A DNA stretch of 64,000 bases from Rhodothermales bacterium (GTDB taxonomy: Bacteria; Bacteroidota; Rhodothermia; Rhodothermales; Bin80): NCBI GenBank assembly GCA_022821385.1, contig JAJEDR010000076.1:1-64000 (forward strand), read 5' to 3'. Shown here one piece after another: positions 56,990 to 64,000 of this stretch. A model generated the notes under the pieces. That model did not search any database. It was not told the origin of the DNA and saw nothing but the letters and a program-made list of their open reading frames with translations. A program made the translations under genes and the position numbers. Position 1 is the first letter of the stretch. Every line of letters starts with the position of its first letter.

Positions 56990-58126
56990 ATGAATCTTAG
57001 CGAAAGACGTAAGGCCTATAAGGCGATAGAAGAGTACCGCGAACGACCACTAATAGTCTATGTGACCAGCACGCGTCAAGGTGTTGACGCTCAATTATCT
57101 GGAGACGCAGTCAGGGAATTCATTGATCAGATTGACGCCATCAAAGCATCCTCGGAAGTGGATGTCATGATACATAGCACTGGTGGTGATGCCCTTGCTG
57201 CATGGAAGTTGATGTCTATTCTGCGGGAACGGTTTGACAAAGTATATGTGCTTGTGCCACACACTGCTTTTAGTGCTGCAACGCTGTTTGCCTTGGGGGC
57301 TGACGAAGTTGTGATGCATCCGTATGCTTCATTGGGACCGATTGATCCCCAGATCACGATTTTCCAACCAAATACGGGCTATAGACAATTTGCGTATGAG
57401 GATGTCGGGGCATTTCTACGCTTTCTCGACAATGATGTTAAGATTAGTGAACAAGTGCACATCTCCGCTATTATCAAGAATTTATTCTCTGCAGTGGATC
57501 CGGTACATGTTGGTGGTGCTAAGCGTGCCAGCGAGCTATCATCTGCTGTCGGGGAGAGAATGCTTCTTCTTCATATGACAGATGCCGAAGACAAACCTAA
57601 AGCCAAAGAAATTGCCGAAAACTTGAACAAGAGTTTCTTTGCTCATGGTGACGCAGTTTCTCGTTCACGGGCACTGGAATTAGACCTTCGAATAGCTGGT
57701 CGGAATCCGAAGCTGGAGAAACTCATATGGGATGCTTACCTCGGAATAGAAGATTACTTGGAACTTCGTGAGCCATTTTATTTTACTCAGGAATTTTTGA
57801 AGCACCCTGAAGGTGCCCAAGCTTTTAGATCAATTCCTCCACTTCAATTGCCAGCAAATACACCTGCCGATGTTGTGCAAAATGCTTGGCAAAATATTCT
57901 TCAAATAGCGATAAGTAATTTAAGTACGCAACCTGTTGAAGTAGACTTTGAGATTGTTGACTCCTTAGTTGAGAGCGTTCAAATTGCCTCAGAATTCAAG
58001 ACCACAGGAAAATTACGAATGGTATGGAATCAGGATGGTTCAACGGAGATTGTTTCCACTGTTCTTGACCGAGGCTGGAAGAAAATGGAAAACAGCCTAT
58101 CTAAGACTTCTACACCTCAGAGTTGA
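56990..58126 (+). CDS. SDH-type (ClpP/SppA-fold) serine protease
   Basis: This 378-residue soluble protein has the crotonase/ClpP fold signatures of the serine dehydrogenase proteinase (SDH) family: VDVMIHSTGGDALAAWKLM (the oxyanion GG near residues 65-66), YVLVPHTAFSAATLFALGAD with the likely nucleophile Ser95, and ASLGPIDPQI. The C-terminal 160 residues are mixed helix and strand, of unknown function. There is no signal peptide or membrane helix, unlike SppA. Its AT-rich composition points to acquisition. It is followed 42 bp later by the tandem-repeat protein, which may be its partner or substrate. The family name is historical; activity here is inferred. Confidence 0.78.
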   Translation: MNLSERRKAYKAIEEYRERPLIVYVTSTRQGVDAQLSGDAVREFIDQIDAIKASSEVDVMIHSTGGDALAAWKLMSILRERFDKVYVLVPHTAFSAATLFALGADEVVMHPYASLGPIDPQITIFQPNTGYRQFAYEDVGAFLRFLDNDVKISEQVHISAIIKNLFSAVDPVHVGGAKRASELSSAVGERMLLLHMTDAEDKPKAKEIAENLNKSFFAHGDAVSRSRALELDLRIAGRNPKLEKLIWDAYLGIEDYLELREPFYFTQEFLKHPEGAQAFRSIPPLQLPANTPADVVQNAWQNILQIAISNLSTQPVEVDFEIVDSLVESVQIASEFKTTGKLRMVWNQDGSTEIVSTVLDRGWKKMENSLSKTSTPQS

Positions 58127-58168
58127 AACAAGAAAAGGAACAATTTATCATATTAGCGTTTCCTGTAA

Positions 58169-58606
58169 ATGAGTTTCGTTAATTTAGGTATGCATCAAAG
58201 ATTATCGCTCAGCGGTTTAGATCCTCACCGGTCACCGTACGAGAAATTTTTTCCTCCTTACCATCCCACTCCAACTGGCTCTCCCAATCTAGGTGCAGAG
58301 ACCGTTGGTGCTAAACCGCGGCCATTTTCAGACCCTCACCGGTCACCATATGAAAAATTTTTTCCTCCGTATCATCCCACTCCAACTGGCTCTCCCAATT
58401 TAGGTGCAGAGACAGTTGGTGCTAAACCGCGGCCATTTTCAGACCCTCACCGGTCACCGTACGAGAGATTTGTTCCTCATTATCATCCCACGCCAACTGG
58501 CTCCCGTAATCTAGGTGCTAAACCCATTGTTACCAAACAGACACCATCTAAGAGCTCAGATTTCACTGATCACCATACGAGAAAAACTTCCTCATTGTCA
58601 GTCTAG
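58169..58606 (+). CDS. Tandem-repeat protein, 37-residue Pro/aromatic repeats
   Basis: This 145-residue protein has no signal peptide or membrane span. After 17 residues it consists of three repeats starting DPHRSPYEKFFPPYHPTPTG. The first two are identical in protein and the third diverges at its end. The last 20 residues come from a degenerate fourth copy read in a shifted frame. Repeats 1 and 2 differ at eight bases, all synonymous, which is strong evidence that the frame is translated and selected. It follows the SDH protease gene by 42 bp on the same strand. No family is recognised; an unfolded or short-linear-motif protein is likely. Confidence 0.7.
   Translation: MSFVNLGMHQRLSLSGLDPHRSPYEKFFPPYHPTPTGSPNLGAETVGAKPRPFSDPHRSPYEKFFPPYHPTPTGSPNLGAETVGAKPRPFSDPHRSPYERFVPHYHPTPTGSRNLGAKPIVTKQTPSKSSDFTDHHTRKTSSLSV
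58220..58552 (+). repeat. 111 bp tandem repeat array, three copies plus a decayed fourth
   Basis: Copy 1 is 58220-58330, copy 2 is 58331-58441 and copy 3 is 58442 to about 58552. A fourth, shorter copy with a one-base deletion starts near 58558 (GATCACCATACGAGAAAAAC) and carries the stop codon of the gene. Copies lie head to tail in the coding frame. Confidence 0.9.
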
Positions 58607-58764
58607 CCCAACCGAACCATCTATCCCTTCCGCCCAATAATGAATTCCTTGGACGATGATTATCACAGGGTAGTGTCGGCAGCCAAGGTTAATCGCCGCA
58701 GGGACATTCGAGAATCTCAAATACTCCCGCTATAGACTGACAAAGTGTGCTAACTTCCCCCATC

Positions 58765-60162
58765 ATGGCACACTTGTTTGTTGGTATTGACCTCGGAACG
58801 TCCGGTATACGAACACTGGTTGTTGACGAAATCGGACAAATCCACGCAAAATCAAGCTGCCCAATCCAGGGAGAGCGACGTAATGGGCTACACCGACAAA
58901 ATCCAGTAGAGTGGTGGCAGGCGGTCTGTAGTACGGTTAGCGCCTGTATATCGCAGCTAAAGCAGCGCGGTGTTTCAACAAGTCAGCTTCGCGGCGTAGC
59001 AATAGATGGAACTTCAGGAACGGTAGTGCCTGCCGATCGTGATGGACAATGTACAGGTCCTGCCATCATGTACGATGACGCCTCCGGGCGAGAGTTTCTG
59101 ACCGAGCTTTCAAGAACACACAGCACGGCAGTCTTATCATTGTCTGCTCTGGGCGCTGCCTACTGGTTAAAGAATGATAGCTCACAGCCCGTGCCGTCGC
59201 AGCTACTGCCCCAAGCTACTTGGATCTGCCGACAACTGGTTGGCAATGTAGTGCCTACCGACTACAGCAATGCACTTAAATTTGGCTACGACCTGGAAAA
59301 AAGCCAATACTACACGTGGATAGATCCGGCGATATGTGCACAATTGCCACCAGTTGTTGAGCCAGGTACGATCCTGGGGGAATTATGCAGAAAAGCCTGC
59401 GAGCAAACACAATTACCCGAGGGGTTACCCCTTGTGGCGGGTGTCACGGATGGAGTTGCCAGTTGTATTGCCTCAGGTCTGCACCGACCCGGTGATTACA
59501 GTACTTCACTCGGATCAACCCTGGTTTTTAAGTCCTTATCTGAACACCGCTCATCACATCCCCTTTTGTACTCCCACAAACTACCTGGCGGTTATTGGCT
59601 ACCAGGTGCAGCAAGCAACACGGGAGCTTCGTGGATCAAGGCTTGGTTTCCTGATGCAGACCTTCCACAAATGGATGCCGAGGCAGTTCGGGATCTCCCT
59701 TCCAAGGACACAGTGTATCCGCTGACACTCGAGGGCGAACGATTCCCGTTCGCAAACAGCAGTGCACGTGCGATTTTGCCTCCCGGTCTAAGTGATGCAC
59801 GCAAGTTCGCGGCATGCCTCCAGGGAACAGCGTGCCTGGAACGTATGGCATACACACTACTTGACGAAGCGTTGGGTGTGCCATCAGGTCAGGGAGAGGT
59901 ATACAGCACGGGTGGTGGCAGTTATAGTGATATTTGGATGCAATTGCGTGCAGATCTCTGTCAACGGGTCTACCATCGCCCCGCGTGCACGGAAGCGGCG
60001 TTCGGTGCAGCTATCCTGGCTGCTGCCGGTATCCGCCATTCAACGTTGCCAGAGGCTATTCAGCGGATGACGCATCAAAGCAAAACTTTTGCGCCACGTC
60101 GCGAACTGGAGGAGGCCTACGCAGACTTTGTTCGAAGCATTCAACCGTATCTGAGTCCCTAG
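58765..60162 (+). CDS. FGGY family carbohydrate kinase
   Basis: This protein (465 residues from ATG 58765; an upstream in-frame GTG 58747 is less likely) has both ATPase-fold domains of FGGY kinases: GIDLGTSGIRTLVVDEIG, GVAIDGTSGTVVPAD, then VAGVTDGVASCIASGL, STSLGSTLVFK and the late block VYSTGGGSYSDIWMQ plus CTEAAFGAAILAAAG. These kinases phosphorylate sugars such as xylulose, ribulose or glycerol. Specificity is not evident; a xylulokinase-like sugar is a fair guess. Its stop overlaps the convergent aminotransferase gene by 4 bp. Confidence 0.88.
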   Translation: MAHLFVGIDLGTSGIRTLVVDEIGQIHAKSSCPIQGERRNGLHRQNPVEWWQAVCSTVSACISQLKQRGVSTSQLRGVAIDGTSGTVVPADRDGQCTGPAIMYDDASGREFLTELSRTHSTAVLSLSALGAAYWLKNDSSQPVPSQLLPQATWICRQLVGNVVPTDYSNALKFGYDLEKSQYYTWIDPAICAQLPPVVEPGTILGELCRKACEQTQLPEGLPLVAGVTDGVASCIASGLHRPGDYSTSLGSTLVFKSLSEHRSSHPLLYSHKLPGGYWLPGAASNTGASWIKAWFPDADLPQMDAEAVRDLPSKDTVYPLTLEGERFPFANSSARAILPPGLSDARKFAACLQGTACLERMAYTLLDEALGVPSGQGEVYSTGGGSYSDIWMQLRADLCQRVYHRPACTEAAFGAAILAAAGIRHSTLPEAIQRMTHQSKTFAPRRELEEAYADFVRSIQPYLSP

Positions 60163-61349
60163 GCGTCTTTTGCCTGAACAACGTCAAGCACCTCAGTGAT
60201 GATTTCCAGTGCTTCGTTCAAGGTGTCTTCGGGAATATTTAGTGGAGGAGCGATCCGGATAACCGTTCCCGAATGAAGCGTCCAGCCCAGAAGAACCCTT
60301 CGCTGCAGGCATTGCTCCACGACCTGCTTCGCAACCCGAGTGCTCATCAAATCCATACCAAGCATTGCCCCTCTGCCGCGTAAATCGGTAATAAGCATAT
60401 GCCTAAGCTTTGCGCGAGCACGCTCCTCAATCCATAGTGCGCGCTCAACCAGTCCCTCATCCTGCAAAACCTGCAGGGTCGCGCTGGCAGCCGCACATGA
60501 AACCGGATGGCCACCAAATGTTGTCACGTGACTGAGAGGAGGGTCACGCCGAAGCGACTGCATCACTTCTGTATTGGCTACAAAAGCCCCTAGCGGCATG
60601 CCGCCCCCCATAGCTTTGGCCAAGGTCAGGATATCCGGTACAATACGTTCATGCTCAAATGCAAATAGTCGTCCCGTTCGCCCAAAGCCGGTCTGGATTT
60701 CATCCAGCACCAATAATGCCCCCACGGCCGTGCATCTCGCGCGCAAAGCTCTGAACCAGCCGGGCGGGGGCAGACGCATTCCTCCTTCACCCTGGATCGG
60801 CTCAGCAATCACACATGCAACCGCGTCTTCAATGTGCTCTAAAGCTTCAAAGTCCCCAAAAGGCAGAAACGTTACTCCTGGTAACAGAGGACGAAATGGA
60901 TCTTGATAAACATGCCTGCCCGTAACGCTCAGAGATCCATGCGTATCGCCATGGAAAGATTGTTCAAAAGCCACCATACGACCCCGTCCGGTGTATTTCT
61001 TGGCCAGTTTGAGTGCACCCTCGTTGGCCTCCGTACCTGACATTGTGAAGTACACAGAATCTAGTACTGCTGGCAGAACACTTGCCAGCTGTTTAGCCAG
61101 CCGCACCTGAGGAGCTTGGATAAACTCACCGTACACCATCACATGAAGGTGCCGATCTAATTGATCACGAATCGCACGCATGACGCTCGGGTGCCGATGT
61201 CCTAGCGACGAAACAGCAATCCCGCTGATGAAGTCAATCAGTTTGCGTCCATCGGTCAACACGAGAAATGGCCCCTCTGCCCGCTCTATTTCTAAACCAA
61301 GGGGGTGGTCGCTAGTCCAGGCAAGGTGTCGGACAAAATCTGCGTTCAT
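60159..61349 (-). CDS. Class III aminotransferase (acetylornithine aminotransferase-like)
   Basis: This 396-residue PLP enzyme has FISGIAVSSLGHRHPSV, the cofactor loop YFTMSGTEANEGALKLA, LLVLDEIQTGFGRTGRLFA and the Schiff-base lysine in ILTLAKAMGGGMPLGAF, then TFGGHPVSCAAA. Close families are acetylornithine, 4-aminobutyrate and ornithine aminotransferases. The gene stands alone, with no arginine-pathway neighbours, so the substrate is open. It is divergent from the SDR gene. Confidence 0.88.
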   Translation of the reverse strand: MNADFVRHLAWTSDHPLGLEIERAEGPFLVLTDGRKLIDFISGIAVSSLGHRHPSVMRAIRDQLDRHLHVMVYGEFIQAPQVRLAKQLASVLPAVLDSVYFTMSGTEANEGALKLAKKYTGRGRMVAFEQSFHGDTHGSLSVTGRHVYQDPFRPLLPGVTFLPFGDFEALEHIEDAVACVIAEPIQGEGGMRLPPPGWFRALRARCTAVGALLVLDEIQTGFGRTGRLFAFEHERIVPDILTLAKAMGGGMPLGAFVANTEVMQSLRRDPPLSHVTTFGGHPVSCAAASATLQVLQDEGLVERALWIEERARAKLRHMLITDLRGRGAMLGMDLMSTRVAKQVVEQCLQRRVLLGWTLHSGTVIRIAPPLNIPEDTLNEALEIITEVLDVVQAKDA

Positions 61350-61428
61350 TGTTCAATCACCAATCCAATCAGGCGAACAGGTATATACACATCGGGTTCA
61401 ACTTTCTCCTGAACAATAAGGATAGCTC

Positions 61429-62136
61429 ATGGATCTTCGCGGGAAAATAGCGGTCGTAACCGGTGCAAGCAGTGGCCTTGGAAGCGAATTTGCCCGACAT
61501 TTGGTGCGCCGTGGAAGCACGGTCTATGGACTCGCACGACGAGTAGACCGCTTGAAGTTGCTTGAGTCTCAATTGGGAGCGAAGTTTAGGCCGGTAGAAT
61601 GTGATGTGACCGACGAAACGGCAGTAGAATCGGCTTTTTCGAGCTTGAATCATATTGATATCCTTATCAATAACGCGGGCCTCGGTCGTTTTTCCGCAAT
61701 TGATGCCCAGACCAAAGAAGATTGGGACGCGCAAATTGACACTAACCTGACAGGCGTCTATCTTTGTACGCGTATGGTGGTGCCGCGCATGAAAGCGCAG
61801 AATGCGCAAACTGGGTTCGGCGGACATATCGTCAATATTGCCTCTGTTGCGGGTTTGGTTGGTAATGCAAACCTAAGTGCCTACAATGCGACGAAATTTG
61901 GTTTGCGCGGATTTAGCGATGCAACGATGAAAGAACTGCGCAGCCATGGTATCAAGGTAAGTTGTGTCTGTCCCGGCAGTGTAGCTACCGAATTTGGCCG
62001 CGTTGCAGGTTCCTCGGGTGCCCCAAACCCTATGCAGCCGGAAGATATTGCAGCGACTGTCGTCCATATATTGGAGTCATCGGACAATTATTTGATTTCT
62101 GAAGTGGTAATGCGACCACTCCGACCACGAGGATAG
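61429..62136 (+). CDS. Short-chain dehydrogenase/reductase
   Basis: This 235-residue classical SDR has the cofactor motif VTGASSGLGSEFA (GxxxGxG), NNAGLGRF, a catalytic Ser region NIASVAGLVG and the active-site YNATKFG (YxxxK). An Arg pair after the first strands (ARRVDR) suggests NADPH preference. The substrate is unknown. It is 2 bp upstream of the TRAP binding-protein gene, so it may oxidise or reduce the imported solute. Confidence 0.9.
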   Translation: MDLRGKIAVVTGASSGLGSEFARHLVRRGSTVYGLARRVDRLKLLESQLGAKFRPVECDVTDETAVESAFSSLNHIDILINNAGLGRFSAIDAQTKEDWDAQIDTNLTGVYLCTRMVVPRMKAQNAQTGFGGHIVNIASVAGLVGNANLSAYNATKFGLRGFSDATMKELRSHGIKVSCVCPGSVATEFGRVAGSSGAPNPMQPEDIAATVVHILESSDNYLISEVVMRPLRPRG

Positions 62137-62138
62137 CC

Positions 62139-63254
62139 ATGGAACGTAGACGATTCATCCGATCAGCGGCCCTCGGCACTGCAGCCGGTGCTGTTCTCAC
62201 CGGTTGCGGCCCCCAGAGCGGTGATGCCCCGGCTGTTCAATCCGACACTCCAATGCTGCGATGGCGTCTTGCATCCAGTTTTGCGCGCTCTCTAGATACC
62301 ATTTATGGAGCAGCGGAGGTAATGAGTGAGCGCGTCAGTCAACTGACCAATGGACGGTTCACCATCCGTGTTTATCCAGCCGGTGAGATAGTTCCTGCAT
62401 TTGAGGTACTTGAGTCGGTCCAGAAAGGCACGGTGCAAATTGGGCACTCAGCGGGTTACTATTACATAGGTAAGAATCTGGCCTTCGTTTTTGAAACCAC
62501 GGTTCCCTTTGGCCTCAATGCTCGGCAGTTCAACAGTTGGGTTTATGAAGGAGGTGGACTGGCAATCCTGCGGGAATTATTTGCAGACTATGGTGTGATA
62601 AACTTTCCGGGTGGCAATACTGGCGCGCAGATGGGTGGATGGTTCAACCGGGAAATCAATAGCCTGCTGGATCTGCGCGGGCTTTCAATGCGCATTCCTG
62701 GTCTAGGTGGGCGGGTTATGGACCGTCTAGGGGTAACCGTACAGCAGATTCCGGGCGGAGAAATTTATCCTGCACTTGAGCGTGGAGCAATAGATGCTGC
62801 CGAATGGGTGGGTCCCTATGACGACGAAAAACTGGGCTTCAATCAGGTTGCAAACTACTATTACTACCCTGGCTGGTGGGAACCGGGAGCCAACCTGTCC
62901 TTTTTTGTCAATCAGCAGGCCATGCAGGAACTTCCGCCAGCGTATCAGGCTGCATTGGAGGTTGCCATGGCCGAAGCCAACCAGTATATGCTTGCAAGGT
63001 ATGATGCCCTGAACCCGCCTGCCTTTCAACGTATTCTTGAGTCCGACGTTGAGCTACGCGTGTTTCCGAAGGATGTGATGGATGCGGCATACTCCGCTTC
63101 CGAAGAGCTCTTGCAGGAGGGACGTACGGATCCTGGCTTTGCTCGCGTTCATGATTCTTTTCTCGCATGGCGCCGGGACTCTGATGACTGGATCCACACG
63201 GCAGAATACGCGATGTATTCTTACATGCACGCCCGCAGGCAAGGGGGTGCCTAA
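62139..63254 (+). CDS. TRAP transporter solute-binding protein (DctP type)
   Basis: This 371-residue protein has a twin-arginine leader (RRRFIRSAAL) that also ends in a lipobox LTGC (Cys23), so it is probably exported folded and then lipidated. The mature part shows DctP landmarks: WRLASSFARSLDTIYGAAEV, RFTIRVYPAGEIVPAFEVLE, VPFGLNARQFNSW, DLRGLSMRIPGLGGRVM and ERGAIDAAEWVGPYDD. This sub-group binds monocarboxylates such as 2-oxo acids or related compounds. It ends 5 bp from the convergent DctM gene. Confidence 0.9.
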   Translation: MERRRFIRSAALGTAAGAVLTGCGPQSGDAPAVQSDTPMLRWRLASSFARSLDTIYGAAEVMSERVSQLTNGRFTIRVYPAGEIVPAFEVLESVQKGTVQIGHSAGYYYIGKNLAFVFETTVPFGLNARQFNSWVYEGGGLAILRELFADYGVINFPGGNTGAQMGGWFNREINSLLDLRGLSMRIPGLGGRVMDRLGVTVQQIPGGEIYPALERGAIDAAEWVGPYDDEKLGFNQVANYYYYPGWWEPGANLSFFVNQQAMQELPPAYQAALEVAMAEANQYMLARYDALNPPAFQRILESDVELRVFPKDVMDAAYSASEELLQEGRTDPGFARVHDSFLAWRRDSDDWIHTAEYAMYSYMHARRQGGA

Positions 63255-63259
63255 GTTAC

Positions 63260-64000
63260 TCAGAGCGCCCAAAGAACCAGATCAGGAAATAGGATCAGGA
63301 GGACCAAACCTATAACCTGAATTCCTATGAAGGGGATGACTCCCCGGTAGATTGACGCTGTCGGCATGCTCGGTGGAGCCACGCCCCTCAGATAGAATAA
63401 AGCAAATCCGAACGGAGGCGTCAGGAATGATGTCTGCAGGTTCATCCCTACCATTACGCCAAACCAGATCAAGGCAATGCTCGCAGGTACGCCGAGCATC
63501 GGACTCAGGAGCTCGGCAGCGGGCGCAACCATCAGGGGGATAATGATAAAGGCAATTTCAAAGAAATCAATAAAAAAACCCAGGATAAATATCGCGAGGT
63601 TAGCAACCAGCAAGAATCCAATAACGCCTCCGGGAATATTGACGAGAAGATCCTCAATCCAGATCCCACCATCCAGTCCCCGAAATACAAGCGCAAACGC
63701 GGTGGAAGCAATGAGCAGCATCATCACCATTGCGGTCAGTTTCACAGTCTCTTCCACAGTTCCTCGCAGCGCTTTTTTGTCCAGACGGCCATTCAATGCT
63801 GCCAGACCAATGGCGCCAACAGCTCCCAGGGCCCCGGATTCTGTAGGTGTGGCAATGCCGGCAAAAATGCTGCCGAGTACTACAAAAATGAGCAACAGAG
63901 GTGGAAGCATTACCAGAAAAACTTTCCGCAGCAGCCCCTTTCGCTCTGCGTTTCTTACCTCTGGAGGTAGCGCGGGCGCAGCGGATGGCTTGAGAACGGC
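63260..64000 (-). CDS. TRAP transporter large permease (DctM), cut by window edge
   Basis: The frame is open from the right edge to the stop at 63260, giving the last 246 residues. A start drawn at Met 63910 would be internal, because coding continues upstream (LKPSAAPALPPEVRNAERKG). Hydrophobic helices contain GIATPTESGALGAVGAIGLA, the DctM hallmark, and FIDFFEIAFIIIPLMVAPA near the sodium/solute site, with LTPPFGFALFYLRG later. It couples Na+ flow to uptake of solute delivered by DctP. Unusually, it runs against the adjacent DctP gene. Confidence 0.9.
   Translation of the reverse strand, partial: AVLKPSAAPALPPEVRNAERKGLLRKVFLVMLPPLLLIFVVLGSIFAGIATPTESGALGAVGAIGLAALNGRLDKKALRGTVEETVKLTAMVMMLLIASTAFALVFRGLDGGIWIEDLLVNIPGGVIGFLLVANLAIFILGFFIDFFEIAFIIIPLMVAPAAELLSPMLGVPASIALIWFGVMVGMNLQTSFLTPPFGFALFYLRGVAPPSMPTASIYRGVIPFIGIQVIGLVLLILFPDLVLWAL

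Noticed and set aside
58169-58606. The 111 bp repeats as a CRISPR array
   Set aside because: Units are contiguous with no unique spacers, far longer than CRISPR repeats, and they keep the reading frame.

Overview
The window looks like chromosome of a free-living, aerobic, Gram-negative member of the Bacteroidota/Rhodothermota group; Rhodothermales-like is my best guess. This is inferred from gene content, not from a marker-gene search. The supporting signs are the order miaB, sigma-54 regulator, lptE; a DUF3078 protein; a DUF721, M23 peptidase, bactofilin, AtpZ run ahead of the ATP synthase; atpDC separated from the other atp genes; many secreted peptidases (M16, M14, HEXXH metalloprotease); lipoproteins with clear lipoboxes; and few strong Shine-Dalgarno sequences.

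Layout. Bases 1-7100 are an accessory and partly decayed zone: a propeller lipoprotein cut by the left edge with a Cys-rich small secreted protein, a broken TnpB, a zinc-ribbon hypothetical protein, a ParA-like P-loop scrap, a membrane/coiled-coil protein, an ApeA-like HEPN anti-phage gene with one frameshift, and a solitary adenine-type DNA methyltransferase. Bases 7300-31200 are mostly housekeeping: miaB, the envelope operon (sigma-54 regulator, lptE, glycosyltransferase, TPR-like protein, anmK), an M16 peptidase, thiL, a large metalloprotease, atpDC, a DUF3078 protein and an MFS transporter. Set into this stretch is a compact three-gene unit (20144-24463) of a RecQ-phosphoribosyltransferase fusion and two divergent DprA-like proteins.

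Bases 31226-35640 are an insertion-sequence graveyard: IS1634-like and ISNCY-like transposase remnants, an HNH remnant and small membrane or CxxC proteins. Bases 35692-52544 return to core genes: recJ, an M14 peptidase, a TIM-barrel/membrane protein, a tolC-mlaC-glycosyltransferase operon, then DUF721, M23, bactofilin, AtpZ/AtpI and atpBEFHAG. Two serine tRNAs follow.

Bases 52806-58700 are a second accessory zone. A roughly 0.42 kb imperfect direct repeat starts inside the 3' end of the second tRNA-Ser and recurs 1.94 kb downstream, flanking a propeller lipoprotein and leaving a truncated copy of a phospholipase D-like gene. Next come a ClpP/SppA-fold SDH-type protease and, 42 bp later, a protein built of 37-residue proline- and aromatic-rich tandem repeats. 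Bases 58765-64000 are carbon metabolism and transport: an FGGY sugar kinase, a class III aminotransferase, an SDR oxidoreductase, and a TRAP binding protein converging on a TRAP large permease cut by the right edge.

The strongest candidates for an undescribed system are the RecQ-PRTase/DprA/DprA unit, whose first DprA-like protein ends in two sliding-clamp-like motifs, and the SDH protease with its repeat-protein neighbour.
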